From contig NW_022097996.1 of assembly GCF_002288925.2 (NCBI RefSeq), positions 12,954,139 to 13,018,138 on the forward strand: a DNA stretch of 64,000 nucleotides. Direction: 5' to 3'. The notes beneath the pieces are model-generated. The model searched no databases. It was not told the DNA's origin and worked only from the letters and a program-made list of their open reading frames with translations. Below are positions 10,850 to 18,580 of the stretch, piece after piece; the stretch's first letter is position 1, and each line of letters opens with the position of its first letter. The translations under genes were made by a program, and so were the position numbers. Source of the DNA: Delphinapterus leucas. Lineage: Eukaryota; Chordata; Mammalia; Artiodactyla; Monodontidae.

Positions 10850-11072
10850 GAAGGGCTCAATCCGCTTTTCACTTTCTTAGGCCAAAACTGATGAAAGAAA
10901 ACCTATACTTTCTCTTTAAGGTTTTTTTTTTTTAAGGTTCAGATTTCTCCTCTATGCCAACCCAATGCTTGTACTAAAGCACTCCCAAAGAACAGCTTAA
11001 ATCAAATATAAAGTAGGGAATCAGAGCATATTACTCTAGTTTTAAATTTTCATTTAAATATTTTAATCTACT

Positions 11073-11125
11073 GTCATTTATTGAGTATATACTGTGTGTT
11101 TGGCACTACTAAGTCATGAATTATC
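11073..11125 (-). mobile_element. MIR fragment, left part, split by a SINE
   Basis: TTATTGAGTATATACTGTGT followed by TTGGCACTACTAAGTCATGA matches MIR read antisense. It resumes after the SINE at 11456-11481 (AAAATAAGCAAG). The SINE target duplication lies at the break. Confidence 0.6.
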
Positions 11126-11138
11126 TTGTTTAGTCTTT

Positions 11139-11442
11139 TTTATTTTTTTGGCTGCTTCATTGCTGTGTGCGGGCTTTCTCTAGTTGCAGTGAGTGGGGGC
11201 TACTCCTTGTTGCGGTGCGTGGGCTTCTCTTGTGGTGGCTTCTCTTGTTGCGGAGCACAGGCTCTAAGCGTGTGGGCTTCAGTAGTTGTGGCACGTGGGC
11301 TTCAGTTGTGGCTTGAGAGCTCTAGAGCACAGGCTCGGTAGTTGTGGCTCTGCAGCATGTGGGATCTTCCCGGACCAGGGATTGAACCCATGTCCCCTGC
11401 ATTGGCAGGCGATTCTTAACCACTGTGCCACCAGGGAAGCCT
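11139..11442 (-). mobile_element. CHR-type SINE, long form
   Basis: On the minus strand it runs from the CHR head (plus-strand end CCACCAGGGAAGC, 11429-11441) through the B box to a T-rich tail on the plus strand at 11139-11150. TTGTTTAGTCTTT at 11126-11138 and 11443-11455 is a perfect 13 bp duplication. Contains several GTAGTTGTGGC units typical of longer CHR copies. Confidence 0.93.
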
Positions 11443-11481
11443 TTGTTTAGTCTTTAAAATAAGCAAGCACTTGAGGTGGTG

Positions 11482-12003
11482 TGGTTTTAAGCCATCCAGT
11501 TTGTGCCATTTTTGTTATGGCAGCCCTAGCAAATGAATACACGTGGCAAAAGGAACTTTGCAGACGTGATTACATTAAAGATCTTGAGATGGAGAGATTA
11601 TCTTGAATTATCTGATGAGTCCAATGTAATCACAAGATGCTTACAAATGAAAGAGAGAAGCAAGAGGGTCAGAGTCAGAGAAGGAAATGTGCTGACAGCT
11701 GTGGGCCAGAGTGAGGCAGCATGAGGAATACGGCCATTGCTGGCTTTGAAAACAGAAGGGGCCAAAAGCCAAGGAATGCGGCAGCTCTGGAAGCTGGAAA
11801 AGGCAAGGAAATGGATTCTTCCCTAGACTCTCCGGAAGGAAGGCAGCTCTGCTGACACCTTGATTTTAGCCCAGAGAAACCCAGTTTCAGACTTCGGTCC
11901 TGCAGAACCGTAAGATAATACATTAGTGTTGTTTTAAGCCATCAAGTTTGTGTAGTTTGTAATTGTAACTGTGGTATTTTGCAGCATTAGGAAATTAATA
12001 CAT
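11482..12003 (+). mobile_element. MLT1-like LTR (ERVL-MaLR)
   Basis: Shows the MaLR pattern CTTTGCAGACGTGATTACAT, ATTAAAGATCTTGAGATGGA, GAGGCAGCATGAGGAATAC and the 3' part GCTGACACCTTGATTTTAGC then GTTTTAAGCCATCAAGTTTG. A second TTTTAAGCCATCCAGTTTGT at about 11487 at the left looks like the end of another copy of the same LTR type, so two LTR pieces may abut here. Confidence 0.75.
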
Positions 12004-12119
12004 GGGAATTTTTTTTTTAACTTACAAGAAGATACACCCTTACTTACTAAACTTGAGAATCGCTGCTTGTAAGAGATAGAAGCTATTAAAATGTAGAGAA
12101 GGAATTTAAGATTTAAGTG

Positions 12120-12391
12120 TTAGAAAGGGTAATCTGGATTGGAGGATAAATCAGACAAGGTGAAGATAATAGGCAGAGTGATTAAAAGCAAAGTTATTGT
12201 AACAGTTCAAGCAAGACATGATGAGTACCTGAACTTGGGCAGTGCCAAGAAGAGTTGTAGGATAAGGGGTGCATTTGAGAGGTTTATGGGAAGAATCAAC
12301 AATACTTATTAAGGGATAGGAGAGGGTCTTGGGTGACATTCAAGTTTATGGCTAAGGGAACTGGGTGGATCGTAGTATCATTCTTCTTCTT
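12120..12391 (-). mobile_element. L2 fragment, first part
   Basis: Plus-strand text such as TATTGTAACAGTTCAAGCAA, AGACATGATGAGTACCTGAA and GGGTGACATTCAAGTTTATG, TAAGGGAACTGGGTGGAT is antisense L2. The same L2 appears to continue at 13140-13245 beyond a SINE and an old L1. Confidence 0.65.
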
Positions 12392-12601
12392 CTTTTTTTT
12401 TTTTTTCCTGCGGTACGCGGGCCTCTCACTGTTGTGGCTTCTCCTGTTGCGGAGCACAGGCTCCGGACGCGCAGGCTCAGCGGCCATGGCTCACGGGCCC
12501 AGCCGTTCCGCGGCATGTGGGATCTTCCCGGACCGGGGCACGAACCCGTGTCCCCTGCATCGGCAGGCGGACTCTCAACTACTGCACCACCAGGGAAGCC
12601 C
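12392..12601 (-). mobile_element. CHR-type SINE, compact form
   Basis: Minus-strand insertion: T-run at 12392-12407, then TGCGGTACGCGGGCCTCTCA, the core with CGCGGCATGTGGGATCTTCC, and CCACCAGGGAAGCCC at the head end. About 210 bp, close to the other compact copies. The flanks are CT/T-rich (CTTCTTC on the left, TCTTC on the right), so the duplication is hard to delimit. Inserted into an L2. Confidence 0.92.
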
Positions 12602-12710
12602 TCTTCTTTTTTTTTTAAAAACAGTATCAAGAGATGAATTTACTCATGTTATTTATGGAAAGAAAGTTTTACATGGGAGATGACTTTTCTGAGATATTAA
12701 ATTAAATGTT

Positions 12711-13125
12711 TTGTATTTTAAAAATTGAGATATAATTGACTTACAACATCATATCAGTTCTAGGTGTACAACATAATGGTTTTCTCTATGTATATATTAC
12801 AAAATGTTCACCACAGTAAGTTTAGTTAACATACATCACCGTCCACAGTTACAAATCTTTTTTCTTGTGATGAGCACTTAAGATCTACTCTTTTAGCATC
12901 TTTCAAAAATGCAGTACACTATTGTTAACTATCACCACCATGCTGTGCATTACATCCCCAGGACTTACTTATCTTAGAACTGGAAGTTTTTTACCTGTTG
13001 ATCCCCTCCATCCATTTTACCCACCTACCATCCTCCACCTCTGACAGCCACCAATCTGATCTCTGTATCTATGAGTTTGAGTTTTCTTTTAGATTTCACA
13101 TATAAGTGATATATACCATTCTTGT
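12711..13125 (-). mobile_element. Old L1 3' UTR/ORF2 end fragment
   Basis: The plus strand carries antisense L1: AAATTGAGATATAATTGACT, TACATCACCGTCCACAGTTA and AGCCACCAATCTGATCTCTG to TTAGATTTCACATATAAGTG at the right. It is an older subfamily than the L1s at 5.9 and 22 kb and interrupts an L2. Confidence 0.8.
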
Positions 13126-13139
13126 TTGGTATCTGAACT

Positions 13140-13245
13140 GAAAACAATCTGGAGCTCAGGGGGGAGATTTGAGCTGGAAATAACACACTTGACATTAGTA
13201 TAGATAAATATTGAAGCCATGAGCGTGAATGGGATCTCTCAAAAA
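13140..13245 (-). mobile_element. L2 fragment, second part
   Basis: GGAGCTCAGGGGGGAGATTT, GACATTAGTATAGATAAATA and TTGAAGCCATGAGCGTGAAT follow the order of antisense L2 next to the piece ending at 12391. This supports one L2 split by later insertions. Confidence 0.55.
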
Positions 13246-13414
13246 AAACCAAAACAAAACACTAATGGTATTGGAACTTCAGTCATCCACCTCACTGGAT
13301 TAAACCAAAATTGTTTTATACAAAAGGGAAATATTCACTAAAATTAACCATTTTATAGTGATGGAGCCATTTAATGGGAACAGTTACCAACAGATCTCGA
13401 AAACTAGGGATGGG

Positions 13415-13624
13415 GGCTTCCCTGGTGGCGCAGTGGTTGAGGGTCCGCCTGCCGACGCAGGGGACACAGGTTCGTGCCTCGGTCCGGGAAGATCCCACAT
13501 GCCGCGGAGCGGCTGGGCCCGTGAGCCATGGCCGCTGGGCCTGGGCGTCCGGAGCTTGTGCTCCGCAACGGGTGAGGCCACAACAGTGAGAGGCCTGTGT
13601 ACTGCAAAAAAAAAAAAAAAAAAA
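13415..13624 (+). mobile_element. CHR-type SINE, compact form, perfect TSD
   Basis: Head GGCTTCCCTGGTGGCGCAGT, B-box-like GGTTCGTGCC, core GCCGCGGAGCGGCTGGGCCC, end GCCTGTGTACTGC then a long A-tail. AAAACTAGGGATGGG at 13400-13414 and 13625-13639 is a perfect 15 bp duplication. Near-consensus sequence and an uninterrupted tail indicate a young insertion. Confidence 0.95.
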
Positions 13625-13931
13625 AAAACTAGGGATGGGCCAGGGCCCATGTGATCTGACTTTTGAAAATGGGGGTCACATGGGTCAGCCTATGTATCAC
13701 TATGTGAAATTATTTTCTCCATCTAATGCCTTAGCAAAGTGGGCTGTTATTATTTAAAACTTTTTTTTTTGAGAAGCAAGAGCCAATTGGAAATAGGTAC
13801 AAAAGTGAAGTACCAGCACTTACGGGAAAATCATCTTCAAACCTGCTGTATTTTGTGAGTAAGTCATTCCTCCTCAAATAGGTTACATATGTTTGAAAGC
13901 AGAAATTGTGTCTTAAAAGCCTATGGATTTT

Positions 13932-14157
13932 AGGGACTTCCCTGGTGGCCCAGTGGTAAAGAATCCACCTTCCAATGCAGAGGACGTGGGTTCAATCCCT
14001 GGTCGGGGAACTAAGATCCCACGTACTGCAGGGCAACTAAGCCCATGTGCCACAACTAGAGAGAAGCCCAAGCACCACAATGAAGAGCCCGCATGCCTCA
14101 ATGAATATCCTGAGTGCCGCAACTAAGACTCATGGCAGCCAAAAAAGAAAAAAAAAA
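13932..14157 (+). mobile_element. CHR-type SINE
   Basis: Head AGGGACTTCCCTGGTGGCCC, B box GGTTCAATCCC (13990-14000), then ACAACTAGAGAGAAGCCCAA and an A-rich tail. AAAAGCCTATGGATTTT is repeated perfectly at 13915-13931 and 14158-14174 (17 bp). Same orientation as the SINE 300 bp to its left but of a different subtype. Confidence 0.94.
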
Positions 14158-14358
14158 AAAAGCCTATGGATTTTCAAGCTGTTCTCCTATAGACTATTTT
14201 GTGACATGGGCTCAGATGTTTCATTCACATATTACTGGGGAAATTTCCCAATTCTTGGACGAATTTAACCAATCAATAGAGTTTTTGCAAGTTTTTCTCA
14301 TATTTTTACTAAAACCTTTGTACCTGCTACCTTTGTGGGATAAAATGAGTGAAAAAGT

Positions 14359-14388
14359 AACACACACACATCCACACACACACAAAGC
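14359..14388. repeat. Interrupted CA microsatellite
   Basis: ACACACACACATCCACACAC: an AC tract interrupted by TC, about 28 bp. Confidence 0.8.
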
Positions 14389-14469
14389 AAGAGACTCAGA
14401 AACACCTAATTATTCTTTGTCTGAGGGCTTGTTTTGTTTTGGAAATAAGAGCTTATAGTTGTGGTTTTT

Positions 14470-14682
14470 GTTTTTCTTTTTGTTTTTTTTGTAGTATGCG
14501 GGCCTCTCACTGTTGTGGTCTCTCCCGTTGTGGAGCACAGGCTCCGGACGCGCAGGCTCAGTGGCCATGGCTCACGGGCCCAGCCGCTCCGCGGCATGTG
14601 GGATCTTCCCGGACCGGGGCACGAACCCATGTCCCCTGCATCGGCAGGTGGACTCCCAACCACTGCGCCACCAGGGAAGCCC
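14470..14682 (-). mobile_element. CHR-type SINE, compact form
   Basis: Minus-strand copy with a T-rich tail (14470-14492), TAGTATGCGGGCCTCTCACT, the core and CCACCAGGGAAGCCC. Flanks TATAGTTGTGGTTTTT (14454-14469) and TATAGCTGTGATTTTT (14683-14698) form a 16 bp duplication with two mismatches. Inverted relative to the SINE at 13415. Confidence 0.92.
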
Positions 14683-14698
14683 TATAGCTGTGATTTTT

Positions 14699-15139
14699 AA
14701 TTATTATAATTAACAGTCATGTTTCCTGCTAATAAAGTTGCTCCCAGTTTAGAGGACGAAATTAAATCTATCCTTCAGTGTATATTTTGCAGCACCCTAA
14801 TTCCGTGGGATTTTTGTCTCACAGTCAAATAAGTCTGGAGAATACTGGATTAAACAAAGTTAAACTGTTTTCTCAGAGTCTGTAAAATGAGAATGCATCC
14901 ACATATCTCCAGGAAAGAATGGAGTTACAACATTTCTCAAAATTATTTGACCTCCACTTTTTCTGCACTCTGTCCTGTGGAACTGATGTTGCATGGGAGA
15001 CATCTTTTGAAACATTGATATTGAGCATCTCATGTTCACATTTGGATTCCCAGGTGCTTTACTTCCTCAAACAAGTTTGAGAATCACTGTTCTGTGTCAC
15101 CCAGAAAAAGCTGATAGATTACTAAACAATTGATGTAAT
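14699..15139. other. Unassigned sequence
   Basis: No gene or named repeat seen. AT-rich at its left end. Confidence 0.45.
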
Positions 15140-15606
15140 ATGGCAAAGACTGCTGATTTTCCCCCAGTATCCATTCTCACCCTCTCCCTTTGATAATAGA
15201 ACTTGTGAATTTTAACTGTGAACAGAGCTGCCCAGAATACAGTCTGCCTTTCAAGCCCTCTTTGTGCTAGGTGAGAAAGTTGACTGCCTTCTGGAGGAAC
15301 TGATATGAGAAACTGCTGTGTCATGCCCTCAAAAGAAAGGGGCATATTTTCAACTTCCTCCTCCCCTGTTTCCACTGGCTGGAGTACAGTTGTGATGGCA
15401 GGAGTCAGAGCAGCCATGTTGGGATAGGAGATGAACACCTCAAGTTGAAGATGGCAGAAAAATATAATAGAAACAGCCTGGAACTCTTATGATTATGGAG
15501 ACACTGCCTAGTGTTTTACATGAAAGAGAAACTTTAATCTGGTTCAGGCCATTTTTTATTGTGGGAGTCTTTGTTATAGCAACTAAATTTTGTATCCTAA
15601 CTAACC
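15140..15606 (+). mobile_element. Older MLT1-like LTR
   Basis: Recognised by GGCTGGAGTACAGTTGTGAT, TCAGAGCAGCCATGTTGGGA, AGATGGCAGAAAAATATAAT, AGCCTGGAACTCTTATGATT and the terminal TTGTTATAGCAACTAAATTT then TATCCTAACTAACCA. This is the order of an old MaLR LTR in sense orientation. The minus-strand frame crossing it (15097-15438) is not a gene. Confidence 0.65.
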
Positions 15607-16044
15607 ACTGAGTAAATGGATCAGGACGAAAAAGGAACATGCAGAGAGTGTGACAACCCTGGGTGCTGAACACACTTGGAACAGTTCTAGTTTGCTGGTT
15701 AAGGATCTGTATGGGATGCTTTTCTTTTCTGATTATGCACGCTTCTGTCTTATTGCCAAAACTTCCCGTAAATAGTATGCATATTAGCTGTGACTTTTCT
15801 TTCTCCTGAGGCTGTTGTTAAGTTTATTGAAAGAATTCACTTACATTCACTTAAATTTCTTTTACAGCTCCTTTCTTCATAGTTCAAGGTGGATAATTTG
15901 ACATACTGCTTTTTGGGGTTTTTTTGGGGCAGCAAATGAATTCTTTTCTCAGACCACTTTTCAGAAGAAATAAAGAACAGTTAAGAAGTGTGAAAAACCT
16001 GAATTGTCATTCCCATTTTCATATCACCTGTGGCAGAAGTTCAA
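15607..16044. other. Unassigned sequence
   Basis: AT-rich sequence with a G/T-rich patch near 15915-15930. No gene or confident repeat seen. Confidence 0.45.
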
Positions 16045-16140
16045 TTAAGCGAGCATCTATTGAAAAGCTATTATATACCCAGCTTTATGCTAGAAGCTGT
16101 GGAAGACAAAGGCCCCACGATCAGACTACAGACTGGTGTT
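16045..16140 (-). mobile_element. L2 3'-end fragment
   Basis: GCATCTATTGAAAAGCTATT, ATATACCCAGCTTTATGCTA and GAAGCTGTGGAAGACAAAGG follow the antisense L2 3'-end pattern (short, diverged). Confidence 0.5.
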
Positions 16141-16225
16141 GCTGCACTGCCTTCATGGGTTTTTTTTTTTTTCACAGATGTGCTATATATGGCTCCCCTT
16201 TCCATGTACAATGTTTCCAACATGG

Positions 16226-16330
16226 GATTTAATCAGTCAACAAGTACTGGACACCTATTGTGTACCTAGTGTTGTGTAGGTATTATGGATGTTATGAGAT
16301 ACAGAAAACAAGATCCTTTAAGCCTAATGA
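16226..16330 (-). mobile_element. L2 3'-end fragment
   Basis: AATCAGTCAACAAGTACTGG, ACACCTATTGTGTACCTAGT and GAGATACAGAAAACAAGATC match the antisense L2 end a second time, about 90 bp from the previous piece and in the same orientation. Confidence 0.5.
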
Positions 16331-17103
16331 AAAGATCACATGTAACAATTAGCAAACAATGTAATACAGTATATAATTAATTGGTCCTGATATGATGGGT
16401 GTGGGCATCCACATGTATGTCAGCCCAATGTATGACAGATTTCTAATAATCTCCCTGACTAAAATTTGTGTAATTCTCTGTCAAAGAATTAATTTCCTTA
16501 TAGAGGAAAGAGTCAGGAAGAGTTAGGTGTGAGAGAAGATTGTGATGTGAGATGGAAAGTGTTTCCCCTACTCTTTACCCGCCACAGCTCCCGTTTTGTT
16601 ACAACCCATTTGTCATTTTCATTGTTTCCCGCGTTTGTAAAAGGACTTGTGGTGTCAGAACTTGTTTGGATTGGATGGTCAGAAAAGAGAAGAAGGCAAC
16701 CGGCTTTGATGGAGGTAGATAAGCCCTTTTAATAAACAACTTGCTTGTGCCTGCTGTTGGTGTCTTTGTGATTTACTGAGATGTCTGCTCCAGTGCAAGA
16801 CCCACATTTTCTAGATGAGGGAAGCTCATTTAATATTGACTGCATCACCTGGAGGCAGAAATAATCACAGATTCCTGCTTCATAGTCATTTATATCTCCC
16901 AGTCATCTCTAGTCACCAGGCATCCCGCAGATTTAAGGCAATTTTCCCTGGATTCTCATTTTTCACAAGATCACTACAGATGTGTGGAGTTCCAGGATTC
17001 CAGGAGAGAAATGATGCAGCAGAATTTTAGATACAGAATTGCGATTTTTTTGAGGTTAAAGTTGACTCTTTTGTATGTCAAGAATGTGCCCTGTGACTTT
17101 TAT
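16331..17103. other. Unassigned sequence
   Basis: No gene recognised. An AATAAA (16732-16737) follows TTTT on the plus strand, but I see no matching LTR or transcript end around it. Confidence 0.45.
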
Positions 17104-17610
17104 CTCTTGGCTGCTGTTAAAGAAAAAATTATTTTGATTCTTGTGAAAACAGTAAGGCAGACTTTATTTAGGACTGTCGCCATTGGTGTAGGGACTACCG
17201 CAATGGGGTTTTGCAGTCAGGGAGAGAGATTGGGCTCAACTCCAAATATAACAAGGAAAAGTGGGGCTTTAGAGACGGGAGCTGTTGGTGGGAGTAAGGG
17301 AAGGGGCCGGTGGATGGAAAATTGCTAAGGGGTAGAGCAATTCTTTGCTAAACTGACCTAACAGGATTCTTACTGAAGGCAGAGGCCAGATGGTAGAGGG
17401 TGAGGAAGCTGATCAGATGTTGAGGTGATTAGACGGTGAGGGTGGGGGGATTCTGGCTGAACCAAGTTAGGAGGATTCTGGCTAAAACTGGGCTTCTGAA
17501 GACAATGCTCAAGGATGGGGCCCGTCTGGAGTTTGATCGAGCAGTAGAATGCTGGGGACCAAGTAAGAACAAGTAAGCGTAGCGTGACTGGAGTCAGAGG
17601 TTTTATGAAA
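17104..17610 (-). mobile_element. Probable ERV LTR fragment
   Basis: The minus strand contains an AATAAA-type signal at 17163-17168 within CTAAATAAAGTCTGCCTTAC and a purine-rich plus strand (GGGAGAGAGATTGGGCTCAA, GGAAAAGTGGGGCTTTAGAG) as in antisense retroviral LTRs. I cannot assign a family. No adjoining internal coding region is visible. The boundaries are estimates. Confidence 0.5.
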
Positions 17611-17639
17611 GGAAATGTGGAAAGAAAAGGCCTCTGAAC

Positions 17640-17716
17640 ATCCACTCTATGTCAGGCATAGACTTCTCTCCCATTTACCTCATTTAATCCTCACACGAAG
17701 TAGATCGAGTGATTTT
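17640..17716 (-). mobile_element. MIR fragment, left part
   Basis: CTATGTCAGGCATAGACTTC and CATTTACCTCATTTAATCCT, CACACGAAGTAGATCGAG match antisense MIR. It resumes at 18495-18580 after a SINE and an LTR, with GAAGAGGAAATTGAGATTTA and CTTGCCCAGCTGACAGAGG. Confidence 0.7.
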
Positions 17717-18027
17717 TTTTTAAATACATTTATTTATTTATGGCTGCGTTGGGTCTTCATTGCTGCACTCGGGCTTTCTCTGGTTGCGGCGAGCAGGGGC
17801 TGCTCTTCATTGCGGTGCGCAGGCTTCTCATTGCGGTGGCTTCTCTTGTTGCGGAGCACGGGCTCTAGGTGCGTGGGCTTCAGTAGTTGTGGCACGTGGG
17901 CTCAGTAGTTGTGGCGCACGGGCTTAGTTGCTCCGCGGCACGTGGGATCTTCCTGGACCAGGGCTCAAACCCGTGTCCCCTGCATTGGCAGGTGGATTCT
18001 TAACCACTGCACCACCAGGGAAGTCCC
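17717..18027 (-). mobile_element. CHR-type SINE, long form, perfect TSD
   Basis: T-rich tail at left (TTTAAATACATTTATTTATT), GGCTGCGTTGGGTCTTCATT, GTAGTTGTGGC units, and CCACCAGGGAAGTCCC at the head. AGATCGAGTGATTTT at 17702-17716 and 18028-18042 is a perfect 15 bp duplication. It landed inside a MIR, a few bases from an older LTR. Confidence 0.95.
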
Positions 18028-18046
18028 AGATCGAGTGATTTTATGG

Positions 18047-18494
18047 TGTCAACCGAAGAATGATGCAGAAAGTGACAAGTAAGAAAATACCTTATTTGGG
18101 GTCGTAAGAATTGCAATTTGGGAGGCAAGGAAAGAGTGTTCCAGGGGAGAGAAAGAGTCAGGGGCTTTTAAAGAAAAAAGCCACGAGGCTGTTAAAAGTT
18201 TCTGGCGAGAACTGTGGTTGACTCTGAGGTGAGTGAGGAAATATCTGTCCTTAAGGAATCACGAGTTGTTTTAGGGTAGGGGTCCAATAAGTAGATAGGC
18301 TCTCATGGGTTATTTTAGGGTAAGGGTCTGAGTTTCTGGCAGATGTTCTGGATGCCTTCATTAGGACAGTAAGCGGTCCAAAAGTCAGATTCCACCCAGG
18401 CTAAGTGCATAAGTCACCTTCCTCGATGGCCCCTTGGCTCCATTTTAGAGAGCTCTCTTAGCAATACTGATTCCATTTTGAGTCTCCTTCCACA
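18047..18494 (-). mobile_element. Solo ERV LTR inserted in a MIR
   Basis: About 448 bp starting TGTCAACCGAAG and ending CTTCCACA, so the termini are TG and CA as in retroviral LTRs. The minus strand contains TTTAAAAGCCCCTGACTCTT, a TATA-like box followed by a C/T-rich stretch. The flanks ATGG and GTGG may be a decayed 4 bp duplication. MIR sequence is interrupted exactly here. Family is unassigned. Confidence 0.65.
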
Positions 18495-18580
18495 GTGGAA
18501 GAGGAAATTGAGATTTAGGGAGATTAAGTATCTTGCCCAGCTGACAGAGGTGGGGTTCAAACCCTTGTCTATCTGTATCC
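18495..18580 (-). mobile_element. MIR fragment, right part
   Basis: GAAGAGGAAATTGAGATTTA, GGGAGATTAAGTATCTTGCC and GGGGTTCAAACCCTTGTCT are the antisense second half of the MIR that ends at 17716. Confidence 0.7.

Larger units (their letters stand above)
5969..10863 (-). mobile_element. L1 with complete 5' and 3' ends but a large internal deletion
   Basis: The perfect 15 bp repeat GCTTTTCACTTTCTT at 5954-5968 and 10864-10878 brackets a single minus-strand insertion of about 4.9 kb. The 3' UTR and tail lie at 5969-6540, the C-terminal half of ORF2 at 6545-9020 and the 5' UTR at 9021-10863, starting with a CAAGATGGCGGAAGAG motif. ORF1 and the 5' half of ORF2 (endonuclease) are missing. ORF2-derived sequence stops abruptly near 9020, next to 5' UTR sequence. 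The remaining ORF2 is split by frameshifts and stops, so the copy is dead as an autonomous element. Either deletion after insertion, template switching, or retrotransposition of a shortened RNA could explain the structure. Confidence 0.93.
9021..10863 (-). other. L1 5' UTR, CpG-rich in its promoter-proximal half
   Basis: From 10863 leftward this reads as a cetartiodactyl L1 5' UTR. A GC-rich, CpG-rich part occupies about 9790-10860. A central part rich in A on the plus strand (9218-9600, T-rich on the L1 sense strand) follows, then a mixed segment (9021-9200) with the GACCCAGCTCCACTCAAC region. The several 60-190 codon frames here, on both strands, are by-products of GC content. In L1 this region is an RNA polymerase II promoter; activity of this copy is unknown. 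Confidence 0.85.

Noticed and set aside
16732..16737. AATAAA as a gene end
   Set aside because: Isolated hexamer in AT-rich sequence with no upstream coding region.
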